Source: an uncultured Acetatifactor sp.
Lineage (GTDB): Bacteria > Bacillota > Clostridia > Lachnospirales > Lachnospiraceae
DNA: 64,000 bases
Assembly: GCA_947586055.1 (NCBI GenBank)
Contig: CANPXL010000011.1
Span: 19,021 to 83,020, forward strand
Reading direction: 5' to 3'
Below, in pieces: positions 8,496 to 17,864 of the stretch (the stretch's first letter is position 1; every line of letters begins with the position of its first letter). The notes under the pieces were generated by a model that ran no database searches, was not told where the DNA came from, and saw only the letters and a program-made list of their open reading frames with translations. The position numbers and the translations under genes are program-made.

Positions 8496-10016
8496 TCAAT
8501 TGCCGCGGTATTTTGAGACGTCCGACCTGATTTTCTTTGCAATCTCGCTGACAATGTCGCTTGCTTCATAGTTTTCGTCCCCGAACAGGAAACCATGCAG
8601 CCAGGAAACGCTTGAGGACAGATCCAGCGGAATCTGGCAGGAGCCGTTCGCACCCATGCTCACATTTTCCTGCATATCCATCTCGGGGAATCCGCTTTCG
8701 TCCACGATCCTGTAATTCGCGATATTGGGAAGCAGTTCCGTGAGGATGGTCGCCGTATCAAGGTTCGTGTAAATATCGTCCACCGCGCTTTCAAATACCT
8801 TTGTCAGCGTTGACAGGCTCGCCTGCTTCGCCTGAGATTCGATCGCCTTGATGACTTCACGCTGGCGGGCGGTGCGCTGGAAGTCGTTGCCCACATAACG
8901 GATACGGCAGTAAGCCGCCGCCTGAAGACCGTTCAGAAGCTGCATGCCCGGCTGTTTTACTACCGTCACCGTATAGTCTTTAAAGTAATCATCCGGAGTA
9001 AAGTTCAGCTCCGACGGAATGTCTCCAAGGTACTTTTTGGCGTATTTTCCGATAATGCTGTACTGATAGTTGTTGATATGTTTCATCTCGTCCTCGTCCA
9101 CATCAATCCAGACGCCGCCGAGGCCGTCGATCACTTCCGCCAGGCCCGCGTATCCCACGGTGACAAACTGAGTGATATCCATGTCGAGATTCATGTTCAG
9201 CATTCCCACCGCCTGTTTTGCGCCTCCCTTGGCATAGGCGGCGTTGCATTTTTTATAGGAATCATTGCCAAGATTCAAATAAGTATCCCTGTATACGCTG
9301 ACCAGCTTAATGTCCCCGGTTTTCTGGTTGATGCTGGCAATCATGATCGTATCGCTTCGGCTGCTCTTATACAGCTCGTTCTCATTTCTTGCATCCACGC
9401 CAAAGAGCGCGATATTGATATAATCGTTGTTGGTATAGCCAAGTCTGGGCCCTTCGTCCGCTTCGGCGGCCTTTACCGCCTCCTCTCTGACCACACCGTA
9501 ATTTTCGTAGATATCGCTTTCCCCCCGTTCGTCAAAATAGTCCAGAAGGGCTACGATTTCCCTCGCATTGTATGTGTCCGGATCAAACGTGTTCGCCATC
9601 AGCCATTCCATGAAATTTTCCGGAAGGGAGTCGTCCTCCCTGGATACACCGTAAACCGTATAATCCACCTGAAGCTTGTCAAGATAGTCCAGAAGATCGG
9701 ATATATTCTCCTGATTCGTGTAAACGGCCGGATTCAGCGTATTCTCCTTCAGCCACGTCTTAAACGCATCCGGAAGGGAATAACTCCCACTGCTCTGGGC
9801 AACGTTCGGATTGTCCTTGGAAACCCCGTTGACGTCCTCCCCCGCAAATTCCTCGGTCACATGCGGCTGTTCCTCCGTAAAGTCCATGACCCATATCAGA
9901 ACGCCGACCATGATCACGATAATGGCCAGCTCCACGCCGAAAATGATCATTTTTCTTCTGTTCTTCGCCTGTTGCCGGGCATTTGTTTTTTTCCTGTTTC
10001 CTGCATTCGCTGTCAT
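8496..10016 (-). CDS. LytR-CpsA-Psr (LCP) family ligase with duplicated N-terminal module
   Basis: The protein has 506 residues. One membrane helix (about 24-44) leaves the rest outside. Residues about 81-127 and 131-178 are two copies of a module (LPxxFxxWLxxNTxxPxxY followed by LLDYxD and YGV). The LCP catalytic domain follows, with INIALFGVDAR, SRSDTIMIAS, the Arg-containing VYRDTYL and CRIRYVGNDFQRTARQRE. LCP enzymes move undecaprenyl-phosphate-linked glycans onto peptidoglycan or protein. The placement next to the initiating sugar transferase suggests attachment of the polymer made here. The module pair before the LCP domain is not part of the usual family layout. The start is ATG 10016 behind AGGAGAAGG. 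Confidence 0.93.
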   Translation of the reverse strand: MTANAGNRKKTNARQQAKNRRKMIIFGVELAIIVIMVGVLIWVMDFTEEQPHVTEEFAGEDVNGVSKDNPNVAQSSGSYSLPDAFKTWLKENTLNPAVYTNQENISDLLDYLDKLQVDYTVYGVSREDDSLPENFMEWLMANTFDPDTYNAREIVALLDYFDERGESDIYENYGVVREEAVKAAEADEGPRLGYTNNDYINIALFGVDARNENELYKSSRSDTIMIASINQKTGDIKLVSVYRDTYLNLGNDSYKKCNAAYAKGGAKQAVGMLNMNLDMDITQFVTVGYAGLAEVIDGLGGVWIDVDEDEMKHINNYQYSIIGKYAKKYLGDIPSELNFTPDDYFKDYTVTVVKQPGMQLLNGLQAAAYCRIRYVGNDFQRTARQREVIKAIESQAKQASLSTLTKVFESAVDDIYTNLDTATILTELLPNIANYRIVDESGFPEMDMQENVSMGANGSCQIPLDLSSSVSWLHGFLFGDENYEASDIVSEIAKKIRSDVSKYRGN

Positions 10017-10033
10017 TGTACCTTCTCCTTGTA

Positions 10034-11440
10034 TCAGTATGCATTTTTATTGACAAAACCGGTAAAAAATGTCATCAGAACAATCTTAATGTCAAATCCC
10101 GGCGTCCAGTTCTCGATGTAATAGAGATCGTATTCGATCCGTTTCCGTATGGAGGTGTCCCCTCTCAGACCGTTCACCTGCGCCCATCCGGTCAGCCCCG
10201 GCCGCACCTGGTGGCGCACCATATAGCGCGGGATCTCTTCCCGGAATTTTTCTACCCAGCCGGGTCTTTCCGGCCTCGGTCCCACCAGGCTCATATCGCC
10301 CTTTAAAATATTGAAAAGCTGCGGGAGCTCATCCAGACTTGTCCTGCGCAGGAACCTTCCCACCTTTGTGACCCTGGGATCATCCTTCACGGTCCAGGCC
10401 TTCTTTTCCTCGCCGGGCGGCTGCATTGTCATGCTCCGGAACTTATACATGGAAAACGGTCTGTTATGCAGTCCCACCCGCTCCTGCTTAAAGATCACGG
10501 GGCCGGGGCCGGACGCCTTTACCAAAACCGCCGCCGCCAGCATAATAGGGGATGTGACAATGATTCCCACGATGGAGCCTGCAATGTCCGCGATCCTCTT
10601 TATCAGGATATTTCCCGTGTTTGTCAGGGGAACATACCGGATATTGACCACCGGCAGTCCCAGCAGATCCTCCGTATAAGGCCTGCCGGGAATCAGGCCG
10701 TTGTAATCCGGAATAAATTTCGTATGCACGCCTGATTTCTCGCAGATCCCCACGATACTCTGCAGATTATCGTAATCTTTCAACGGCAGAGTGATGGCAA
10801 CCTCGTCCAGCTTATTCTCCGGCAGAATGATCTCGAGATTGCCCAGTCTTCCCAAAACCTTGACCCCTTTGTAAAGCGTCCCTGCAGGAATATGGTCATC
10901 CAGAATGCCGCAGGCAACATACCCCCACTGAGGGTTATCCGCCAGACGGTCGATATACTGCTCCGCCGCTCTGGAATATCCTACCAGCAGAATATGCTTC
11001 AGATTGTATCCCTGCCTGCGGATCGTTCTCAGGCCCTTTCTCAGAAAGATCCGGAAGGCCGCGGTAAAACCCACGTTGAAGATATAAAAAAATCCGATCA
11101 CGGAGCGGGAATAATTCAGTTCCCGTACAACAAGAAACAAAAGAATAATCAGGGCGATCACGCCGATAAAATTTGCCTTTATGATGCCGAATATCTCAAA
11201 CCGGCGCCGCACCGTCCGCTTCGGCGCATAAATACTGCAGAAGTAATACAGCAGCATATACATCGGCACAATAAACAGAAGCAGTTTAAAATACTCTGTG
11301 GCGGGAAGCACGCCCACGCCGGGCCCGTCGTTGAGAATGTAAAACTTGAAGTAATATGCCAGCATGAAAGACGCCGCCGTTATGGCAGCATCAATCAGTA
11401 CCATCAATCGGTTAAAAATTTTCTGATTGTCCTTGATCAT
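10034..11440 (-). CDS. Polyprenyl-phosphate sugar-1-phosphate transferase (exopolysaccharide initiating enzyme)
   Basis: The protein has 468 residues. Four or five N-terminal membrane helices and a CoA-binding-like Rossmann region (LLVGYSRAAEQY) are followed by a further helix and the WbaP/CpsE catalytic domain: ASGPGPVIFKQERVGL, FSMYKFRSM, TSLDELPQLFNILKGDMSL, VGPRPERP and RPGLTGWAQVNG. It puts the first sugar phosphate on undecaprenyl phosphate. The C-terminus (TFFTGFVNKNAY) is typical. I prefer ATG 11440; a TTG at 11491 extends the frame but has no ribosome site. It is 17 bp upstream of the LCP gene. Confidence 0.95.
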   Translation of the reverse strand: MIKDNQKIFNRLMVLIDAAITAASFMLAYYFKFYILNDGPGVGVLPATEYFKLLLFIVPMYMLLYYFCSIYAPKRTVRRRFEIFGIIKANFIGVIALIILLFLVVRELNYSRSVIGFFYIFNVGFTAAFRIFLRKGLRTIRRQGYNLKHILLVGYSRAAEQYIDRLADNPQWGYVACGILDDHIPAGTLYKGVKVLGRLGNLEIILPENKLDEVAITLPLKDYDNLQSIVGICEKSGVHTKFIPDYNGLIPGRPYTEDLLGLPVVNIRYVPLTNTGNILIKRIADIAGSIVGIIVTSPIMLAAAVLVKASGPGPVIFKQERVGLHNRPFSMYKFRSMTMQPPGEEKKAWTVKDDPRVTKVGRFLRRTSLDELPQLFNILKGDMSLVGPRPERPGWVEKFREEIPRYMVRHQVRPGLTGWAQVNGLRGDTSIRKRIEYDLYYIENWTPGFDIKIVLMTFFTGFVNKNAY

Positions 11441-11547
11441 GCGTATCACCCGCAAGCGCCGGCCGCCGGCGTCCTGTTTCCGCCGGCTCAAAATATTTTA
11501 CAGTATCATTATAAAATCAACAATTTAGGATTTTATGAAGGTATTTC

Positions 11548-12525
11548 TTAATATTTCTTAAGAAATCGCAGGATATTCAGATACAGCTGCCCCTGAATGG
11601 CCAGATAATTTCCCAGATTTTCAAAACGAAACGGCACCTTGGCGCGGCGTCCTTCCTCAGACAGCAGCTTCTTAAAGCCGGCGGCCAGTCCCTTCAGATA
11701 CAGTTTTCCCATCCCCCTGCATGTAAAAAAGACAGATTTTACCAGAAATCCCGGCACCAGAAACGGCAGATTCAAAAGCCACTGAAGAAAAGGCATGTTT
11801 TTTCCCGCCACATACACGTTATTGGCGGCGGCCAGCGCCGTTTTTTTTCTGTTGTAGCGGGAGCCCGTGGAAGCGCTGCCGTAATGAAGCACCTCCGCCG
11901 AGGGTTCATAATAATTCCGATAGCCGTAAATCCGGGCGCGCCAGCCGATATCAAGATCCTCCAGATAGGCAAAATGCGCTTCGTCGAACAGACCGATCCG
12001 CATCAGGATCTCCCGGCGGTAGATGGCGGCTCCGCCGCAGGCCGAAAAAACCTCGCAGGCGTTCCCGTACTGTGAGGCCGGCTTTCCCTTTCCCCTGGCA
12101 TACGCCCACCCAAGCGCGCAGTACCGGTCTCCCGCGTCGTCCATCCGCTCGGGCCTGTCCCACATACGCATGCCGGCGCTGACGGAAAAAATCCCCGGAT
12201 CCCTTTCGATCGCGCGATACAATCCCAGGACAAAACCCGGGCCCGCTTTCGTGTCGTTGTTGAGCAGAATCACATAAGGGGACGCGGACCGGCGGATGCC
12301 TGTGTTTACGGCATGACAAAAGCCCGTGTTTTCAGAAAGAGTCTCAACCTGAACCCAGGGAAATCCTTCCGCAATCAGTTTAAGGCTTTCATCCTGAGAA
12401 CCGTTGTCAACCACCAGCACATCAAACGCAGGCGTGCCCGGTTCCTGTTGTTCCAGCGCCTGCAGGCAATCCTGCAAAAACCGGGCTCCGTTATAGTTTG
12501 GAATCACGACCGTTATTTTTTTCAT
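11548..12525 (-). CDS. GT2 glycosyltransferase (WcaE/rhamnosyltransferase-like)
   Basis: The protein has 325 residues, beginning MKKITVVIPNYNG, with DVLVVDNGSQD, the metal motif LLNNDTK and a second acidic motif AYLEDLDIGWRARIYG. This is the single-domain GT2 pattern common in dTDP-rhamnose-using enzymes. ATG 12525 has GGAGA upstream; the longer frame to 12600 has no such site. It overlaps the preceding gene by 35 nt, which suggests translational coupling. It is cytoplasmic, with a membrane-associated C-terminal part (hydrophobic stretch near FLVPGFLVKSVFF). The sugar transferred is unknown. Confidence 0.88.
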   Translation of the reverse strand: MKKITVVIPNYNGARFLQDCLQALEQQEPGTPAFDVLVVDNGSQDESLKLIAEGFPWVQVETLSENTGFCHAVNTGIRRSASPYVILLNNDTKAGPGFVLGLYRAIERDPGIFSVSAGMRMWDRPERMDDAGDRYCALGWAYARGKGKPASQYGNACEVFSACGGAAIYRREILMRIGLFDEAHFAYLEDLDIGWRARIYGYRNYYEPSAEVLHYGSASTGSRYNRKKTALAAANNVYVAGKNMPFLQWLLNLPFLVPGFLVKSVFFTCRGMGKLYLKGLAAGFKKLLSEEGRRAKVPFRFENLGNYLAIQGQLYLNILRFLKKY

Positions 12526-13882
12526 GCCGCAGAATTCTCTCCTTTTCCGGCAGGTACAAAAGCCGGTATCCCTTTTCCCGCAAAGCCCGGCCCAGCGCAA
12601 GGCTCACCGCCCGGCAGTCCGTTCCGTCCGGGAGCGCGGAAACGTCAAAAATATCCCGTCCCGGCGCCGTCTTCCACGGGACGCCTGTAACTTCCTGAAA
12701 CAGCTCCCACGCCTCCTGTCTGACCCGGATGTTCCGGATATCCAGCGCCTCCGCATCCTGACCGAGCGAAGCCCGATTCAGATATCCGGCAAAATGCCGG
12801 CGCAGCCCCCGATAAAAGACGGTTCTGTCCTCCGACATCCTTCCGCCGCAGATCCTGTTCTTCCAGATCAGCGGACCGCCCACCGCTCCCACATCCGGCC
12901 GGGCCGCAAACAGATCCCCTTCGTAATTCAGCCGGTAAAAGCCCAGATGGACCGTATCCTCCGCCCTGGCCCGCCATCCGCTTCCGTCCGCGTAATCCTG
13001 CAGAGCCCGTCTGCCCGCTTCATAAGCGTACTGTTTGCTTTTCGGATTCGCCGCCGTGGACGCTTCATGACATCTCCAGTGGTATAGAACCCGGGGAATA
13101 TGCACGATGGCGTCCTCCCGGCCCGCCAGCTCCCGGGCCGCCCTCAGCACAAGATCATAGTCCTGCGCCCCGTCGTATTCTCCGCGCAGCAAAAGTTTTC
13201 GCATCAAATTTCCTTCTATCACCAGAAAGTGGCAGATGTAATTGTTGCTCAAAAGCAGATCCAGATTAAAGTCCTCCTTGCGGTTCGGCTCATAAAATAC
13301 GTTTCCGTCCCCGTCGCACTTGTCCTCATCCGAATAGAGCAGCATTGTGGCCTTTCCGTCCTTTTTTCGTCGGGACAGCACGGAAGATATCCAAAACAGC
13401 GCGTCCGGCGTCAGCAGATCATCATGATCCAGAAGGCCGATATAGTCCCCCGACGCCTTCAGGATTCCGCAATTGGTGTTTTGGGCGATCCCTTCGTTTG
13501 CGGGAAGGCGAAAATACCGGATCCCGGGATCGTCCAAAGCGCCGACCGTCCGCTCCACACTGTCGTCCTCTGTGGCGTCCGCAAGAATCAGCTCCCAGCC
13601 GCCGTATGTCTGGCACCGCACGGAGTTTATCATATCCAGCAGATGCGCTGGAGACGTGCGGTAACAGGGAACTACAATGCTGATCTTATACTCCGGTTCC
13701 GCCGTCCGGCACGCCGCTCGCTGCTCCTTCAGTTCCGCGTCCGTCGGCGGAATATAACGATAGAGAGACTGCCTGCGTGCAGTCAGTCTCTCCCAGATAG
13801 CATAACAAGTGTTTTTTATACCGTTCCGCTTCAAAAAATATATGGTTTTTCTGAAATTATCACCGCTTATTTTTCCGGCCAC
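12491..13882 (-). CDS. GT2 glycosyltransferase
   Basis: The protein has 463 residues. About 70 residues of leader are followed by a GT-A domain: SIVVPCYRTSPAHLLDMINS, GLLDHDDLLTPDAL (metal motif), LLYSDEDK and AQDYDLVLRAA. The last 120 residues contain a second, shorter region ending in a Gly-rich linker and charged tail. The start is GTG 13882, two bases after the stop of the phosphohexomutase gene, with a GAAGGCGG-like site. The leader with YRYIPPTDAELKEQR is the kind seen in multi-domain polymer GT2 enzymes. Substrate not recognisable. Confidence 0.85.
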   Translation of the reverse strand: MAGKISGDNFRKTIYFLKRNGIKNTCYAIWERLTARRQSLYRYIPPTDAELKEQRAACRTAEPEYKISIVVPCYRTSPAHLLDMINSVRCQTYGGWELILADATEDDSVERTVGALDDPGIRYFRLPANEGIAQNTNCGILKASGDYIGLLDHDDLLTPDALFWISSVLSRRKKDGKATMLLYSDEDKCDGDGNVFYEPNRKEDFNLDLLLSNNYICHFLVIEGNLMRKLLLRGEYDGAQDYDLVLRAARELAGREDAIVHIPRVLYHWRCHEASTAANPKSKQYAYEAGRRALQDYADGSGWRARAEDTVHLGFYRLNYEGDLFAARPDVGAVGGPLIWKNRICGGRMSEDRTVFYRGLRRHFAGYLNRASLGQDAEALDIRNIRVRQEAWELFQEVTGVPWKTAPGRDIFDVSALPDGTDCRAVSLALGRALREKGYRLLYLPEKERILRHEKNNGRDSKL

Positions 13883-13883
13883 G

Positions 13884-15605
13884 TCACAGTACCGCCTTCA
13901 GATCCTCTGTCAGTTTCTCCAGCCTTGCCTTTGCATCGTCCATGCCGGTTCCCTTTACGCCCATGTAAAACTTGATCTTGGGCTCCGTTCCCGAAGGCCG
14001 TGCACAGCACCATGCATCGTCAGGCAGTTCAAAATAGAGCACATTTGATTTCGGCAGGCCGGTAGTTCCCTCCGCGCCGGTAACCATATCCAGCGTCCTG
14101 TCGGTCAGATAATCCCGGAACTTTAAAACCTTCAGGCTGCCGAACGCCCTGGGGGGATTGCTGCGGAGTTTATCCATGATTTCGGCGATCTGTCTGGAGC
14201 CGTCGATCCCCTTCAACGTGATGGTATACTGACTCTCTTTGTAATATCCGTATTTCTCATAGGTCTCCAGCATCATATCCCACAGCGTCATACCGTGCTT
14301 TTTGCAGTACGCGGCCACTTCGCACAGACACATCACCGCCACAACGGCGTCCTTGTCCCTGGCGTGGGTGCCCGCCAGACAGCCGTAGCTTTCCTCCAGA
14401 CCGAACACATAATGATTGCTGCCGGTCTGCTCAAACAGCTTGATCTGCTCGCCGATATATTTAAAGCCCGTGAGCACCTCTATTTTCTTTACATTGTATG
14501 CCTGTGTGATCGCTCCCGCCATGTTGGTGGTCACGATAGTGGTCACCAGCGCGGGATTTTCCGGCATCGTTCCCATCGCCGTCCTTTCGCGCAGAATATA
14601 TTCTGCGATCAGCATACCGGACATGTTGCCCGTAAAGGCGACATATTCTCCTGTCTTTGCGTCCTTGGCGTACACGCCGAGACGGTCCGCATCGGGGTCG
14701 GTAGCCAGCACAATGTCCGCGTCCTTTTCTTTCGCAAGGCGAAGCGCATAAGTAAACGCCTTGGGATCCTCTGGATTCGGATATTCCAGCGTTGTGAATT
14801 TCGGATCGGGATTCTCCTGCTCCGGAACCACATAAACATGCTGGAAGCCAAGCTCGGACAGGATCCTTCTCACGGGAAGGTTGCCCGTTCCACAAAGAGG
14901 GGTGTATACGATTCGGATCTGATCCGCCATCTCGGCAATCACGTCCGGATGAATGATCTGCTTTTTCAGTTCCGCCATGTATTTGTCGTCGATCTCTTTG
15001 CCGATGACCTGATACAGGCCCCTGGACTGCGCATCGGCCTTGGACATGGTCTTTACGGTATGGTAGTCCTTGATGCTCTGCACTTCCTCGATGATCTGCC
15101 TGTCCTTTGGAGCGGTGACCTGCGCGCCGTCCTCCCAGTATACCTTGTAACCGTTATACTCCGGAGGATTATGGCTGGCCGTCACCACAATGCCCGCGGT
15201 ACAGCCCAGCGTGCGCAGCGCAAAGGAAAGTTCCGGGGTAGGCCTGAGAGAGTCAAACACATAGGCTTTGATTCCGTTGGCCGCCAGACACAGCGCCGCC
15301 TCGTCGGCGAACTCGGGAGACATGTTTCTGGAATCGTACGCGATGGCCACGCCCCTGGACTGTGTCCCCTGCTTTAAAATAAAATTTGCCAGTCCCTGTG
15401 TCGCCTTGCGGACCGTATAGATATTCATGCGGTTGGTTCCGGCTCCGATAACGCCCCTCAGTCCGCCGGTTCCGAATTCCAGTTCCCTGTAGAAACGATC
15501 CTCGATCTCCGCTTTGTTGTCACGGATCGCCAGCAGTTCCTCCTTGGTTCCCTGATCAAAATAGTCGTCTTTCAGCCAGAAATCATACTCTTCCATAAAA
15601 CTCAT
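13884..15605 (-). CDS. Alpha-D-phosphohexomutase (phosphoglucomutase/phosphomannomutase)
   Basis: The protein has 573 residues, typical of PgcA-like mutases. Motifs are the phosphoserine loop TASHNPPEYNGYK, metal loop ATDPDADRLGVY, sugar loop GLEESYGC and phosphate loop RPSGTEPKIKFY. It interconverts glucose-6-P and glucose-1-P (or the mannose pair), feeding RfbA. AGGTAGAG precedes ATG 15605. A TATACT box at 15697-15702 upstream, with a poor -35, could give the gene its own promoter inside the operon. The 162-bp gap before it holds nothing else that I can see. Confidence 0.95.
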   Translation of the reverse strand: MSFMEEYDFWLKDDYFDQGTKEELLAIRDNKAEIEDRFYRELEFGTGGLRGVIGAGTNRMNIYTVRKATQGLANFILKQGTQSRGVAIAYDSRNMSPEFADEAALCLAANGIKAYVFDSLRPTPELSFALRTLGCTAGIVVTASHNPPEYNGYKVYWEDGAQVTAPKDRQIIEEVQSIKDYHTVKTMSKADAQSRGLYQVIGKEIDDKYMAELKKQIIHPDVIAEMADQIRIVYTPLCGTGNLPVRRILSELGFQHVYVVPEQENPDPKFTTLEYPNPEDPKAFTYALRLAKEKDADIVLATDPDADRLGVYAKDAKTGEYVAFTGNMSGMLIAEYILRERTAMGTMPENPALVTTIVTTNMAGAITQAYNVKKIEVLTGFKYIGEQIKLFEQTGSNHYVFGLEESYGCLAGTHARDKDAVVAVMCLCEVAAYCKKHGMTLWDMMLETYEKYGYYKESQYTITLKGIDGSRQIAEIMDKLRSNPPRAFGSLKVLKFRDYLTDRTLDMVTGAEGTTGLPKSNVLYFELPDDAWCCARPSGTEPKIKFYMGVKGTGMDDAKARLEKLTEDLKAVL

Positions 15606-15767
15606 GTTGCTCTACCTCTTTTCTGCGCAGCTTGTTTTTTCAGGTCGGTTCCGTCTCTGCGCTCCTGCGGATAACCGGAAAGATTGACTTGAAAACAGTA
15701 TAACATACTTTCTGAAAAGAATCCACTCAAAATCGTTTCCGTCCCGGCCGCCGGCCGCTTTGCCGTC

Positions 15768-17834
15768 TCACGCCTTCACCTTCAGCGAAAAGTCGCTCCT
15801 GTCAAGAGAAAAATTGGGATTGTAATAGGGATCTCCGGCCTCAAGCTGTCTTTTCCACTTTTCCCGGAACTTCTCCGACTCCCGATTATAACGCTCCGCC
15901 TTTTCTCCCCGGTCGTCCAGGCCTCTGGAAACCGACTCGTAATGATAGAGCTCGGCAAAAGGCGTAAACACATTCAGCAGCCCCATTTCCCGCAGCTTCA
16001 GACAGAAATCCACATCGTTCAGCGAGACGGCAAATTCTTCGTCCAGCCCGCCGACCTCCAGATACAGACGCTTCTTCACCATCAGACAGGCCCCCGTCAC
16101 CGCGGAAACATCCTGTGCGTAACAGAGACGTCCCATGTAACCCAGATTCTGACGGTGCTGCTTATAATGAGTATGCCCCGCCGTCCTGTGCGCGCCAAGC
16201 CCGATCACCACCCCCGCGTGCTGGATCGTCCTGTCCGCATAGCAGAGCTTTGCGCCCACGGCTCCTACGTCCTCCCGCTGGGCGTACATCAGAAGCTCCT
16301 CCATCCAGTTTACCGTTATGACTTCCGTGTCATTATTCAGGAGCAGAATATAGTCGCCGGAAGCATAGCTCACTCCCAGATTATTCACCCTGGAATAATG
16401 AAACGGCCCCTTATATGTGACAATTGTTATTTTATTGTCCGTGCTGCGCAGGCAGCCGCCGTCTTCCGGCCCGCGCGCTTCTTCGCCTTCCACAGTCTCT
16501 TCCCGCTTTCCGGCGGACAGCGCCTGTTCATAATCGTATCCAAGAAGCCGGCTGTAATACTCCCGGATCTCCCGGGTCGAACTGTTATTTTCAACGATAA
16601 CGATTTCATAGTTGTCGTATGTGGACTTCTCCAGAATGGAAGACACACACCGCCGCAGATCCTCCACATGATCCTTGTTTGGAATCACAATCGTTATCTT
16701 CGGCGTTCCCAGAATCTGATAGCGGATCCGGAAAATCGTCTCAAACGCCCTTGTGCTTTCGATCCTGAAATGCTCAAATCCGTGTTTTCTCAGGTGCTCC
16801 GCCACCGCTCCCCTCGCGGCTTCGATGGCGTAGGGTTTGGCGTCGATGCCGGATGCCACGCTGCCGGAATGGCTTCGCCAATAGTACATGAGCCTTGGTA
16901 CATGCACGATCTTTTTGGCGTTGTCCGTCAGTCTGAGGATCATGTCATGATCCTGGCTGCCGTCATATTTTGTGCGGAACAGTTCCTTTCCGTCCAGCAG
17001 TTCTCTGGAAAAGACGCTGAAATGACAGATATAATTGTTGGCGCGCAGGTTATCGGGCGCATAATCCGGCTTGAAATGCATGGTCAGCATTTTATCGATG
17101 CTGCCTCTGAACGTGGTTTCGTCACAGTACAGATAGTCCGCTCCCTGCTCGTTGACCGCCTTTGCATATTCGTACAGCACGCTGGGATGCAGAATATCGT
17201 CCTGATCCAGCAGACCGATATATTCCCCCGTGGCCATCTCCAGGCAGGCATTGGTATTTCCGGCGATTCCCCCGTTGCTTTGAAGATGCCTGTAAACAAT
17301 CCTTCCGCCGGCCCTCCCGGCGTATTCCCGGCAGATGTCTCCGATGTAGCTGTGCATTTCATCCGAGCCGTCCGCAAGGCAGAGCTCCCAGTTTTCATAA
17401 GTCTGGTTCAGAACGGAATCCAGCATCTGTATCTGAAATTCACGCTGGTTATTCCACAATGGCACCAGTATGCTGAACTTCACCATCCTCGGAAATCTGG
17501 CGGCGCGCTCTGCGGCCGCCTGCTCCGGCGTCGGAAAACTTTCGGTTCCAAACTGACGCATAACGCCCCGTTCCCTTTTTTTGTAGGCGATCTTGTCAAG
17601 CACTCCCCGGGGGCCGCCGCAGTTCGCCAGACGGTCCTTCTGACGGATCAGCCAGTGCATACCGTTTCTGAGAGGCTTTGCGGCCTTCCACAGCGGATTG
17701 TTTTTGATCCGGTTCAGCTTCCACTCCAATTCTTCGTTTCTGGCCTCCAGGTCGGCAATCCTGCCCGACAGTTCAGCGCATTTTAAATGTTCCCGCTCAT
17801 AGCTTTCTCTGTAATCGATCTCGTCCATCGCCAT
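15768..17834 (-). CDS. Two-domain GT2 glycosyltransferase
   Basis: The protein has 688 residues. A coiled-coil N-terminus (EHLKCAELSGRIADLEAR) is followed by two GT-A domains. The first is at about 110-340 (KFSILVPLWNNQ, GLLDQDDILHPS, YLYCDETTF). The second is at about 385-640 (KITIVIPNKDHVEDLRRC, YILLLNNDTEVI, AVTGACLMVKK, NDVDFCLKL). The C-terminus ends in NREFREKWK-type helices. Such tandem GT2 enzymes build repeating units of surface polymers. The linker carries an extra Glu/Gly-rich insert (EETVEGEEARGPEDGG). The start could also be Met3; the ribosome site is weak. Confidence 0.9.
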   Translation of the reverse strand: MAMDEIDYRESYEREHLKCAELSGRIADLEARNEELEWKLNRIKNNPLWKAAKPLRNGMHWLIRQKDRLANCGGPRGVLDKIAYKKRERGVMRQFGTESFPTPEQAAAERAARFPRMVKFSILVPLWNNQREFQIQMLDSVLNQTYENWELCLADGSDEMHSYIGDICREYAGRAGGRIVYRHLQSNGGIAGNTNACLEMATGEYIGLLDQDDILHPSVLYEYAKAVNEQGADYLYCDETTFRGSIDKMLTMHFKPDYAPDNLRANNYICHFSVFSRELLDGKELFRTKYDGSQDHDMILRLTDNAKKIVHVPRLMYYWRSHSGSVASGIDAKPYAIEAARGAVAEHLRKHGFEHFRIESTRAFETIFRIRYQILGTPKITIVIPNKDHVEDLRRCVSSILEKSTYDNYEIVIVENNSSTREIREYYSRLLGYDYEQALSAGKREETVEGEEARGPEDGGCLRSTDNKITIVTYKGPFHYSRVNNLGVSYASGDYILLLNNDTEVITVNWMEELLMYAQREDVGAVGAKLCYADRTIQHAGVVIGLGAHRTAGHTHYKQHRQNLGYMGRLCYAQDVSAVTGACLMVKKRLYLEVGGLDEEFAVSLNDVDFCLKLREMGLLNVFTPFAELYHYESVSRGLDDRGEKAERYNRESEKFREKWKRQLEAGDPYYNPNFSLDRSDFSLKVKA

Positions 17835-17864
17835 ACCATACCGCCGCTTTCGGCGCTCTCCCTT

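Noticed and set aside
15942..17786. 614-codon plus-strand frame opposite a GT2 gene
   Set aside because: Antisense shadow; His/Arg/Gln-rich without domain motifs, and the opposite strand has clear GT2 motifs.
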